A stretch of 7,116 nt of DNA from Planctomycetota bacterium (GCA_024278415.1 JAJRTI010000766.1:1-7116), one strand, 5' to 3'. Positions 1-7,002 are shown, counted from the stretch's first letter. Numbers and translations are program-made. The notes: a model not told the origin generated them from the letters alone.

Positions 1-20
1 GCCCGCCCTGTAGGGCGGGC
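1..20. repeat. Strong GC hairpin at window edge
   Basis: A perfect inverted repeat: nine bases (GCCCGCCCT) face their reverse complement across a two-base centre. It is followed by GGAT and then a run of ten G at 25-34. There is no T-run on either side, so it is not a classic intrinsic terminator. It may belong to a repeat or terminator of a gene to the left of the window. Confidence 0.6.
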
Positions 21-56
21 GGATGGGGGGGGGGAGTTCAATAGGACTGCCCTGGC

Positions 57-89
57 CCCAGGGTAGCGGCCTGCGGCCGCAACCCTGGG
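57..89. repeat. 33-base hairpin with two nested stems
   Basis: CCCAGGGT at 57-64 pairs perfectly with ACCCTGGG at 82-89. After an A/A mismatch, an inner GCGGCC (66-71) pairs with GGCCGC (75-80) around a TGC loop. Fourteen of the sixteen positions in each arm can pair or stack. A second hairpin follows ten bases later. Paired intergenic hairpins like this are typical of REP-type dispersed elements. Whether this one is repeated elsewhere in the genome cannot be seen from one window. Confidence 0.7.
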
Positions 90-98
90 CTAGAAGCC

Positions 99-117
99 GG
101 AAGCCCGTTGGGCTTCC
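99..117. repeat. 8-bp hairpin, second of a pair
   Basis: GGAAGCCC at 99-106 pairs perfectly with GGGCTTCC at 110-117 around a GTT loop. It lies ten bases from the 57-89 hairpin. The two together look like one composite intergenic element. No T-run follows on either strand. Confidence 0.65.
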
Positions 118-342
118 AAACAGCGTTGCGTCAAGCGGAAATGCTGTCCATCGAACTCGAACACGTTCATGGGGCCAACGGCTGTTGCAATCGGCTGAAA
201 TGTTACTCTATGCACTTTCTCGGCCGCGCGCTTGCGCACCGCCCGACGGGCAGAGCGCGCGGCAGCGGCCAAGCGCGGATTCGAGTTGGCTCGTGAACGG
301 GCCGCTGCCTTCGGCCGGGCCCGCAAGTGGATCATGTCCAGC

Positions 343-681
343 CTAGCCAGATACTCCGGACTTGCCCCCGACGTTCGCATCGATCCACGAGAGGTACGCG
401 TCGAGGCCGGCCTCGATGGGCACCGCGATAATCTCGGGCACGTCGTAGCTGTGCGCCTCCTTGGCCGTGCGGATCACGTCTGGAAGCAGATCGCGGCGCG
501 TCTTGGCGAACATCATGGCCTCGGCCTCGTCGTGCACCTTGCCTTGCCATCTGTAGATGGAGCGGATCTGCGGCACAATGTTGCAGCAGGCCACGAGCCG
601 GGCATCGACCAGCGCACGGCCCACGGCTGCGGCCTCGTCGGCGGAGCTGGCGGTCATCATCACAACTACATAGGGACTCAT
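343..681 (-). CDS. cutA: CutA1 family protein (divalent cation tolerance)
   Basis: A 112-residue protein, the usual length of bacterial CutA1, which forms a very stable cytoplasmic trimer with a ferredoxin-like fold. The family was named for divalent metal (copper) tolerance in E. coli, but its molecular role is still unsettled. The signature is clear: a helix with ALVDARLVACCNIVP (residues 23-37), SIYRWQGK (41-48), a conserved KT (60-61), and HSYDVPEIIAVPI (77-89), close to the family's HPYEVPEI block. Vicinal cysteines at 32-33 are potential metal ligands. The ATG at 681 is preceded by AGGA with a ten-base spacer. The gene lies 21 bases after the stop of the glycosyltransferase fusion on the same strand, so the two are probably co-transcribed. 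The functional link between them is not obvious. Confidence 0.93.
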   Translation of the reverse strand: MSPYVVVMMTASSADEAAAVGRALVDARLVACCNIVPQIRSIYRWQGKVHDEAEAMMFAKTRRDLLPDVIRTAKEAHSYDVPEIIAVPIEAGLDAYLSWIDANVGGKSGVSG

Positions 682-702
682 AATCGTGGGATCCTGTCGC
701 GG

Positions 703-2637
703 TTAGATACCTTTGATGCTTCTTGCGAACGCCCTAGCGTCGCTGCGCGGCCAGCCCATAGCGCGGCCATAGAGGATCGCGAAGCGAGCGCGGTCGCGGC
801 TTGATAGCACACCCTGCCATGCCTTCGCCCATCGCCGGAGGTCGCGCCGCCCGGTGCGGCGGTTCGTTTTCCTGCACCATGTTACGGCTTCGGCGCGCCA
901 CAGCCACAATTCGGGTTCCGTCGCATGCGCCCCACGAACCAGCAGGCTGTCGGGGCACAGACCGGGGCCTCGGAAGCCGGAAGTGTGGAACTGCGCGGCA
1001 AGCGCGGCGAGCGCCTCAAGGAGCCGCCTGCGCGAGTTCGGCGGCAAATCGTCGTGCGCGAGGACTTCGCTGAGGGGGGGGGCGCCGGGCACGTCCGCGG
1101 CGATGTAGCATGCTTCGCGCGCGAATCCCCACTTGCGGCGTTCCGCAACAATGAGCGGCGCGGGCGCGGGGAGGCCGGCCGCGATCAAGCGATGGGTGGC
1201 TGCCCACTCGGCTCGCGCGCGGGAGCGCGAGGCCGGGCCCGTGCAGCCGCGACGCAGGGCGAGGCCGATGTAGTGTTTGACCAAGACCGTCGCATTGCCA
1301 ATCTCGGCGCGCACGGGAACGCGGCCGGCCTTGCTGCGCGCGGAATCGCCCAAAAGCTGTGATCCGACTTGCCCGAAAAGCGAGTCGGGCCGGGCCACGC
1401 GTGTGCAGAGGTCGTGTCGCGCGCCGGCGTTGGACGCAAGGCCGGTGAACGGGCCGGACTTGAAGCGCCAGCCGCCGGCAATGGGCCACATGCGATAGGG
1501 GGGGCGGCCGCTTCCGCGCGCGTCTGCGATGAACCCGCGCAGCTCAGTGCGAATGGCCGGCGGATCGGCTTCGCCGGCGAGCATATCGACCGCGGCGTCC
1601 AGCACGGTCTCGACGCGCACCGACCGCATGCATGCCGCGCCTGGGCATTGCCGGCGCGAGCAAGGGCTGCACGGCAACGAGGGGCGCACGATGGTGTATC
1701 GGTCCCCGGCCGGCGCATAGAGGCCGACGTCTTTGGGGCCGTAGATGCCCACGACCGGCGCACCGACAATGGCCGCCAGGTGGAGCGGCCCAGTGTCCGC
1801 GGCGATAACAAGTGATGACTCGCGGAACAGCGCAGCCATCTTGGCCAGCGATGGCGCGCCCGAAAGTGCGGCCGCGGGCGCGCGCATCGCAGAGACAATG
1901 TCATCGATCGTTCCCTGCTCGCCCGGGCCCCACGTGAGCACGACTACGCAGTCGTAGTCTTGGGCCAGACGGTCGGCGAGAAGCGCGTACTTCTCCGTTG
2001 GCCAGCGCTTGAACGCGGCAAAGCCGCTCGCGCCGGGGTGCATCGCAACAATGGGCTTGCCGGGCGCGGCGTGTTGCTGAAGGAAGCTGTGAATCTCCTC
2101 CTCGGCCGCATGGGGAATGCACACCCGGGGGAGCTGGCATTTGGCATCGATGTTGAAATGACGCAGGAGCGCGAGGTGCCGGTCGGGCCGGCGGACGCGT
2201 GACCCGCTGGGCGCGTAGTGGTGTTGGGTGAAGTGGAAATTGCCCTCGCGGCAGAAGCCCTCCGCATAGCCCACGCGCTCGCGTGCCCCAGCAAGCCATG
2301 CGAGAGCCGCGCTCTTGAGATTGCCTTGGAAGTCGAGCGAGACGTCGAACCGCCGGCCGCGCAACTTCCTTGCGAATGCTCCAAATTCGAAGAGCGCCTT
2401 GGGGGCTGTGCACGGATTGCGCAGCGCGCTCTGCCAGCGCCGGCGCGGGAAGACGATTTTCTCGTCCACCTCGGGAAAGAGGTCGACCACGTCGCTGGCC
2501 TTGTCCTCCACGAGCCAAGCGATGTGCGCGTCGGGGAGGTGGCCGCGCAGCGCGGCCAGTGCGGGCGCGACGTTGGCGACATCGCCGATCGCGCCGAGGC
2601 GGATGATAAGGATCTTAGGCTGTCGTGTGGAGGCCAC
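703..2637 (-). CDS. GT9 glycosyltransferase fused to a degenerate LPS-kinase-like domain
   Basis: Read from a GTG at 2637, this gives 644 residues. Residues ~8-355 are a family 9 glycosyltransferase (ADP-heptose:LPS heptosyltransferase type): N-terminal ILIIRLGAIGDV, DFQGNLKSA (~102-110), MHPGAS (~199-204), KRWP (~210-213), the donor-site block ADTGPLHLA (~280-288), and a Cys cluster at ~323, 326, 331 and 336. Residues ~380-640 resemble the WaaP/InaA/Kdo-kinase fold: VLVKHY with the expected ATP-site Lys (~454), a helix Glu (~477), a hinge-like YIAADVPGAPPL, and LAAQFHTSGF before the catalytic loop. The loop itself reads FRGPGLCPDSLLV where HRDLHPGN is expected. Catalytic Asp and Asn are replaced by Gly (~559) and Ser (~564), and the later metal Asp by Arg (~581). 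The first domain probably adds a sugar to envelope glycolipid; the second is probably a pseudokinase. A longer ATG-initiated frame runs to 2760, but it crosses the promoter at 2686-2714. Confidence 0.85.
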   Translation of the reverse strand: MASTRQPKILIIRLGAIGDVANVAPALAALRGHLPDAHIAWLVEDKASDVVDLFPEVDEKIVFPRRRWQSALRNPCTAPKALFEFGAFARKLRGRRFDVSLDFQGNLKSAALAWLAGARERVGYAEGFCREGNFHFTQHHYAPSGSRVRRPDRHLALLRHFNIDAKCQLPRVCIPHAAEEEIHSFLQQHAAPGKPIVAMHPGASGFAAFKRWPTEKYALLADRLAQDYDCVVVLTWGPGEQGTIDDIVSAMRAPAAALSGAPSLAKMAALFRESSLVIAADTGPLHLAAIVGAPVVGIYGPKDVGLYAPAGDRYTIVRPSLPCSPCSRRQCPGAACMRSVRVETVLDAAVDMLAGEADPPAIRTELRGFIADARGSGRPPYRMWPIAGGWRFKSGPFTGLASNAGARHDLCTRVARPDSLFGQVGSQLLGDSARSKAGRVPVRAEIGNATVLVKHYIGLALRRGCTGPASRSRARAEWAATHRLIAAGLPAPAPLIVAERRKWGFAREACYIAADVPGAPPLSEVLAHDDLPPNSRRRLLEALAALAAQFHTSGFRGPGLCPDSLLVRGAHATEPELWLWRAEAVTWCRKTNRRTGRRDLRRWAKAWQGVLSSRDRARFAILYGRAMGWPRSDARAFARSIKGI

Positions 2638-2685
2638 GATGGGTTTGCGCGGGGTCGCTTTGTGGGGCAGAATGGTGGCGCCCGG

Positions 2686-2714
2686 AGTATAAGGTGGGCC
2701 GGACGCAGAGTCAA
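2686..2714 (-). promoter_or_regulatory. Sigma70-type promoter for the GT9-fusion/cutA unit
   Basis: On the minus strand, TTGACT (2714-2709) is followed after exactly 17 bases by TATACT (2691-2686). Each hexamer matches the sigma70 consensus at five of six positions. Transcription would start near 2679, about 40 bases before the GTG at 2637. This excludes the ATG at 2760 as the start of the glycosyltransferase. The -10 element overlaps a TATAAG on the plus strand (2688-2693), so the divergent DUF1848 gene may share this control region, although no good plus-strand -35 is visible. Confidence 0.75.
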
Positions 2715-2747
2715 CGCCCGCCGCATCGCCGCATTTGTGGGTAGCCC

Positions 2748-3833
2748 ATGGCCCGAACACAAGTCATCAGCGCCTCGCGCACGAAGGACCTTGTGCGCAT
2801 CTCGCCGCGCGCGTTGGCGGATGTGCTCGCGGGCCGGCGGCCGTGCCGGTTTGGCCGCGGCGGCAAGCCGTTCGTGCTGGACTTGGCGCTCGTGCACACG
2901 CTCGTGCTGTGGACGAAGGATCCGCGGCCGATGGTGAGCCACGAAGGCCTCCGCATCGCTCTACAGCAGTTTGTCCATGGCGGCGGCCAAGTTTATCTGC
3001 AACTCACGGCGACGGGGTTTGCCGGCACGTTTGTGGAGTGGACCGTTCCTGGAATCGCCGAGTTGCGCGCCGGTCTTGCGCGCGTGTTGGACGCCGGGCT
3101 CGTGGCGCCGGGTGCGGTAAAGATGCGTTACGATCCGCTGCTGCGCGTGCGCGCGGGCGAAGTCGTGGTGAGCAACATGCGCCAGCCAGTGTTCGAGGCC
3201 GTGCTGGACGCGTTCGCACCGCTGGGCGTGGAGGACGTGGTGACGTCGTACGTGGATGCCTCGCGCTATCCCAAGGTGCGGCGCCGCTTCGAGGAGCAGT
3301 TGGGTGTCGCGCTGGACGACGTGCCCGAGGAGGAGGTCCGGGCGTGCGTGGCGTGGATGGCGCAAGCTTGCCGCGAGCGGGGGATGCGGTTCGACACCTG
3401 CGCGGCGCCGAAGATGCCGTTCGGCCGCGAGGGCTGTATTGCCGGCAGCCGTTTCAACGCTCTCATGCGTGGGCGGCATGGCGGAGACGCGCCCTGCTGC
3501 TCGGAGCAGATGCACAACGACGTGGCACCGAAGGGCCAGCGGGTGGATTGCCGGTGCACGTACTCACGCGACATCGGGTACTCGGCCGGGTTCAAGACGT
3601 GCTACACACAGGGCACGGGGTGTGTGTACTGCTACAGCCACCACGAGGCTCTGGGCGGGAAGCTACTGCCGGCATTGCGGGATGAAGTCGCGGCGCTGCG
3701 GAGCGACACGGAGGCGTTCCTGCGGCAGCCGGGGAAGGAGCCCTACCGGCTGCTGTCCACACGCGGCCATCCCGAGCCCTTCGTCTTTGCTCAGGACAGG
3801 CTACGCGAGGGATCGCGCCGCGAGTCGCCCTGA
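2748..3833 (+). CDS. DUF1848 family protein with Cys cluster
   Basis: A 361-residue protein of the DUF1848 family (PF08902), whose function is not established. Family blocks in order: ISASRTKD (7-14) at the very N-terminus, VLWTKDPRPM (53-62), KMRYDPLL (125-132), FDTCAAP (215-221), and the C-terminal signature DCRCTYSRDIG (267-277) leading to TCYTQGTGCVYCY (284-296). The cysteines at 268, 270, 285, 292 and 295, with a CxxC at the end, suggest an iron-sulfur or other metal site. The start fits the family, which begins almost at ISASR, although the Shine-Dalgarno is weak. It is transcribed divergently from the glycosyltransferase and ends 40 bases before the convergent cysteine synthase stop. 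The family normally ends soon after the CYxxH block; here ~60 more residues follow, the last ~25 reading through a repeat-like sequence (TRGHPEPFVFAQDRLREGS). Confidence 0.85.
   Translation: MARTQVISASRTKDLVRISPRALADVLAGRRPCRFGRGGKPFVLDLALVHTLVLWTKDPRPMVSHEGLRIALQQFVHGGGQVYLQLTATGFAGTFVEWTVPGIAELRAGLARVLDAGLVAPGAVKMRYDPLLRVRAGEVVVSNMRQPVFEAVLDAFAPLGVEDVVTSYVDASRYPKVRRRFEEQLGVALDDVPEEEVRACVAWMAQACRERGMRFDTCAAPKMPFGREGCIAGSRFNALMRGRHGGDAPCCSEQMHNDVAPKGQRVDCRCTYSRDIGYSAGFKTCYTQGTGCVYCYSHHEALGGKLLPALRDEVAALRSDTEAFLRQPGKEPYRLLSTRGHPEPFVFAQDRLREGSRRESP
3767..3815. repeat. Dispersed-repeat-like sequence inside the DUF1848 3' end
   Basis: The stretch containing GAGCCCTTCG, GCTCAGGACAGG and CTACGCGAGGGATCG resembles a hairpin-forming intergenic repeat seen in many environmental bacterial genomes, whose translations contain phrases such as HPEPF..AQDRLREGS. 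The arms are imperfect: CCCTTCG against CGCGAGGG. Here it lies within the reading frame and supplies the last codons. The identification is from memory of the motif, and copy number in this genome is unknown. Confidence 0.5.
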
Positions 3834-3849
3834 ATCGGTTGCGATGTTG

Positions 3850-3874
3850 GGCACGCGTGGGAGGGACGTGTGCC
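3850..3874. terminator. Hairpin between convergent genes, possible bidirectional terminator
   Basis: GGCACGCGT (3850-3858) pairs with ACGTGTGCC (3866-3874), a nine-base stem with one G-U pair around a seven-base purine loop. It sits in the 40-base gap between the DUF1848 stop and the cysteine synthase stop, touching the latter. Its position suits a shared terminator, but neither strand carries a T-run after it, so this is only suggestive. Confidence 0.4.
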
Positions 3875-4782
3875 TACGGGGGGCAGTCCGCACAGATGGG
3901 GCGGAAGAGCGTCGTGCTGAGGTACCGGTCGCCTCTATCGGGGAGGATGGTGACGATGACGCCTGACTCCATCTGCTTGGCCACCTTCAACGCGCCGGCG
4001 ACTGCCGCGCCGCTGGACATGCCGACAAAGAGGCCTTCTTGCTTTGCCAGCACGCGCGTCGTCTCGAACGCGTCATCATCCTCGATGGTGATCTTGTCCG
4101 AAAGCATGGATGGATCGTAGATCTCCGGCACGATCGCATCTTGCATGTTCTTGAGCCCCTGAATCTTGTGGCCGACAGTCGGCTCCACTCCGACGACTTG
4201 CGCGCTGGGCTTCTTCTCCTTGAGGAACCGGCTCACCCCCATAAGCGTGCCGCTGGTGCCCATGCCCGCGACGAACACGTCGACCTCCCCGTGCGTCTGT
4301 TCGTAGATCTCCGGGCCGGTCGTCTCGTAGTGCGCGAGCACGTTGGCCTCATTGGCAAACTGGTTGGGCATAAAGTATTTGTCTTGCTCTTCCTCCAAGA
4401 CGCGGTGCGCGGCCATGATCGCTCCGTCGGTGCTATGGCAAGCTTCGGTGAGCACGACCTCCGCGCCGTGCGCCTCGAGCACGCGCTGGCGCTCCACGCT
4501 GACGCAAGCCGGCATGTAGAGCTTGACGCGATAGCCTTTCGCCGCGCCGATCATGGCGATAGCGATGCCCGTGTTGCCGGAGGTGGGTTCGAGGATGATC
4601 TTGTCGTGGGTGAGTTCCCCCCTCTGCTCGGCTTTCTGGATCATATAGTGGGCCGGCCGATCTTTGATCGAGCCGCCGGGGTTGGCGCCTTCGAGCTTGG
4701 CGAAGATACGGACCTTGGAGCTGCCGTTGAGGTTCGTCAGCTCAACAAGCGGCGTGTTGCCGATCACGGATAAGACGCTCAT
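3874..4782 (-). CDS. cysM: Cysteine synthase, CysM type (PLP-dependent)
   Basis: A 302-residue cytoplasmic fold-type II PLP enzyme that replaces the leaving group of an activated serine (O-acetyl- or O-phosphoserine) with sulfide or another sulfur donor. IGNTPLVEL (7-15) opens the family. The PLP Schiff-base lysine is Lys40 in GGSIKDRP, the substrate loop is TSGNTG (67-72), the phosphate-binding loop is GMGTSGTLMG (173-182), SSGAA (256-260) follows, and DRGDRYLST (282-290) is near the end. YRVKLYMP, AHYETTGPEIY and VAGALKVAK favour CysM over CysK. The length equals that of E. coli CysM. The ATG at 4782 is preceded by AAGGA at seven bases; an ATG at 4872 would overlap the argJ 3' end and add an unconserved leader. 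The C-terminus continues past the usual end as FRPICADCPP, with a CxxC pair of unknown role. It follows argJ by 55 bases on the same strand. Confidence 0.93.
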   Translation of the reverse strand: MSVLSVIGNTPLVELTNLNGSSKVRIFAKLEGANPGGSIKDRPAHYMIQKAEQRGELTHDKIILEPTSGNTGIAIAMIGAAKGYRVKLYMPACVSVERQRVLEAHGAEVVLTEACHSTDGAIMAAHRVLEEEQDKYFMPNQFANEANVLAHYETTGPEIYEQTHGEVDVFVAGMGTSGTLMGVSRFLKEKKPSAQVVGVEPTVGHKIQGLKNMQDAIVPEIYDPSMLSDKITIEDDDAFETTRVLAKQEGLFVGMSSGAAVAGALKVAKQMESGVIVTILPDRGDRYLSTTLFRPICADCPP

Positions 4783-4789
4783 GCGGGGA

Positions 4790-4794
4790 TCCTT
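4790..4794 (-). promoter_or_regulatory. Ribosome binding site of cysM
   Basis: AAGGA on the minus strand, seven bases before the ATG at 4782. It decides that start over the upstream in-frame ATG at 4872, which lies inside argJ. Confidence 0.75.
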
Positions 4795-4837
4795 GAGTTG
4801 AGGGCGGGGAGTTTGGAGCGGCGAGCTATTGCGGGGG

Positions 4838-6001
<1,164 letters not shown>

Positions 6002-6016
6002 GGGGGGAGGGGGGAA

Positions 6017-6058
6017 TGGTTGATGGTTGATGGTTGATGCAGTGAGGCAGTGAGGCAG
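6017..6058. repeat. Two short tandem repeats beside the heptamer array
   Basis: TGGTTGA occurs three times in tandem (6017-6037). CAGTGAGG then occurs twice (6040-6055), followed by a partial third copy that merges into the heptamer array at 6059. Together with that array this makes a composite microsatellite filling most of the gap before argJ. Confidence 0.9.
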
Positions 6059-6174
6059 TGACCAGTGACCAGTGACCAGTGACCAGTGACCAATGACCAA
6101 TGACCAATGACCAATGACCAGTGACCAATGACCAATGACCAATGACCAATGACCAATGACCAATGACCAATGAC
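6059..6174. repeat. Heptanucleotide tandem array, 16 copies (STRR-like)
   Basis: Sixteen uninterrupted 7-base units of TGACCAR fill 6059-6170: four TGACCAG, four TGACCAA, one TGACCAG and seven TGACCAA, then a partial TGAC (6171-6174). The last base of the partial copy is the first plus-strand base of the hydrolase's TAG stop (6174-6176), so the array abuts that gene exactly. Read on the minus strand (TCATTGG/TCACTGG), the unit has no stop codon in any frame and encodes the periodic peptide SLVIGHW. Arrays of this kind resemble the short tandemly repeated repetitive (STRR) heptamers described in cyanobacteria and are also seen in other environmental genomes. Confidence 0.97.
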
Positions 6175-6683
6175 TACCGGTCCTTGTCCACGTACCAGCA
6201 GTGGTCGCACTCGTCGTCGCCGTCCATGAGGACCTTGGTGCGCGAGAAGGCGAGGTTGGGGTTGTAGGAGCGAATGGCCGCGTCGTCGCCGTCGCACATG
6301 AAGTGGCCGATGTCCGCGGCGTCCAGCTCGCGGAAAATCTCGGCCCACATGCAGCGGGTGTACGAATACTGCTTGCGGTCGGGCTCGTCGATGACGCGCT
6401 GCCAGCGGTGCGAGCCTGTGCAGCCTCGGTCCATGCGGTCGCAGAACGTGGCGAGGTCGTCCTCTGGCGCTCCGAGTTGGTCCGCAGGCCGGGGCCTGAC
6501 CTTGGGCGCGAACTGGGCGAGCACCTCGTCGGCCTCGTCGCCAAAGCGCTCCTGGAACGCACGAATGACACGCACCAGCCGGCCGGCCATACCGCGGGCC
6601 TTGCGCTTGATGGTCTCCTCGATGATGCGTTCGCTCTCGTCACCGATGGGGTCCGGCAAGATGCACTTCATGGAGCCGTCCAT
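6174..6683 (-). CDS. L-2-amino-thiazoline-4-carboxylate hydrolase family protein
   Basis: A 169-residue soluble protein resembling the ATC hydrolase family (PF14196). The characterised Pseudomonas member, of similar size, opens L-2-amino-thiazoline-4-carboxylate to a carbamoyl-cysteine on the way to L-cysteine; most family members are uncharacterised. The recognisable part is C-terminal: CMWAEIFREL (111-120), IGHFMCDGDDAAI (125-137), YNPNLAFSRTKVLMDGDDECD (140-160) and a final HCWY. Cysteines at 81, 88, 111, 130, 159 and 162 with nearby Asp residues could bind metal or act in catalysis. The N-terminal half is helical and Arg/Glu-rich with no signature I recognise. The ATG at 6683 has GAGG five bases upstream; an ATG at 6671 is an alternative. 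It is the first gene of a same-strand group with argJ and cysM, separated from argJ by 172 bases of tandem repeats. Substrate is inferred from family only. Confidence 0.7.
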   Translation of the reverse strand: MDGSMKCILPDPIGDESERIIEETIKRKARGMAGRLVRVIRAFQERFGDEADEVLAQFAPKVRPRPADQLGAPEDDLATFCDRMDRGCTGSHRWQRVIDEPDRKQYSYTRCMWAEIFRELDAADIGHFMCDGDDAAIRSYNPNLAFSRTKVLMDGDDECDHCWYVDKDR

Positions 6684-6758
6684 AAGGGCCTCGGTGTAAG
6701 TGGGTAGGTTACGATCAGCCTAGCGAATGGAATGCTGGCCACAAGCGGCCGCGGTCGC

Positions 6759-6808
6759 CGTTCGTAGTGCGACCCGTCAGGGTCGCCTGATGGACGGCAC
6801 TACGAACG
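6759..6808. repeat. 50-base inverted repeat with nested hairpin
   Basis: CGTTCGTAGTGC (6759-6770) pairs perfectly with GCACTACGAACG (6797-6808). Within the loop, GACCC (6771-6775) pairs with GGGTC (6780-6784) around GTCA; alternatively CGTCAGG and CCTGATG pair with one wobble. This looks like a folded intergenic element of the REP/MITE size class. No flanking direct repeats or transposase are evident. Confidence 0.75.
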
Positions 6809-6864
6809 AACGGCACTCAATCGTCTCAGAAACACTAGCCGAGTTTGCGGAATGCAACAACAAA

Positions 6865-6879
6865 GCGGGCTTCGCCCGC
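6865..6879. repeat. Small GC hairpin
   Basis: GCGGGC (6865-6870) pairs with GCCCGC (6874-6879) around TTC. The following AACCCAAGGCT is similar to AACCCTGGGCT after the hairpin at 66-80 at the other end of the window, so the two may be members of one repeat family. Confidence 0.55.
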
Positions 6880-6954
6880 AACCCAAGGCTTCTGGCTGTC
6901 ATGGATCAGAGGCAAGACGTGGCGTGTGGTGGGCAGCTTCGCTGTTCCGTATCG

Positions 6955-7002
6955 CGTATTGCGTATTCGGATCGCGATTCGAGATACGGAATACGCAATA
7001 CG
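6955..7002. repeat. Inverted repeat of pentamer-like GTATT/AATAC units
   Basis: CGTATTGCGTATTC (6955-6968) is the exact reverse complement of GAATACGCAATACG (6989-7002), a 14-base stem. The loop contains the self-complementary ATCGCGAT (6971-6978), and ATACGGAA occurs twice (6984-6991 and 6999-7006). It is AT-richer than the surroundings and of simple-sequence character. Confidence 0.8.

Larger units (their letters stand above)
21..342. other. Intergenic region without a supported gene
   Basis: About 320 bases downstream of cutA with no reading frame I can support. Short frames exist on both strands, but their translations are Ala/Arg-rich or follow the hairpins listed separately. The stretch holds a G10 tract (25-34), two adjacent hairpins (57-89 and 99-117), and a possible 6-bp stem between 298-303 and 318-323 that lies just past the cutA stop in the direction of cutA transcription. 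That stem has no U-tract, so I do not call it a terminator. No tRNA-like fold was seen. Confidence 0.6.

Noticed and set aside
1..20. Intrinsic terminator at the left edge
   Set aside because: The stem is strong but no T-run follows on either strand within the window.
90..380. Minus-strand frame of 96 codons downstream of cutA
   Set aside because: It overlaps the cutA 3' end in another frame, its middle is Arg/Ala-rich and its end translates the hairpin element.
232..804. Plus-strand reading frame of 190 codons across cutA
   Set aside because: It is antisense to a clear CutA protein, His/Arg/Ala-rich, and shows no family motif.
703..1085. A frameshift as the cause of the missing HRD motif in the kinase-like domain
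   Set aside because: Sequence on both sides of the degenerate loop still matches the fold in the same frame (LAAQFHTSGF, SLLVR, LWLWRAEAV), and the other two minus frames show nothing kinase-like.
2638..2760. The 41-codon N-terminal extension of the glycosyltransferase from the ATG at 2760
   Set aside because: It crosses a near-consensus promoter on the same strand, overlaps the start of the divergent gene, and has no family resemblance before the ILIIRLGAIGDV strand.
6059..6174. CRISPR array
   Set aside because: The period is seven bases with no unique spacers; it is a simple tandem repeat.
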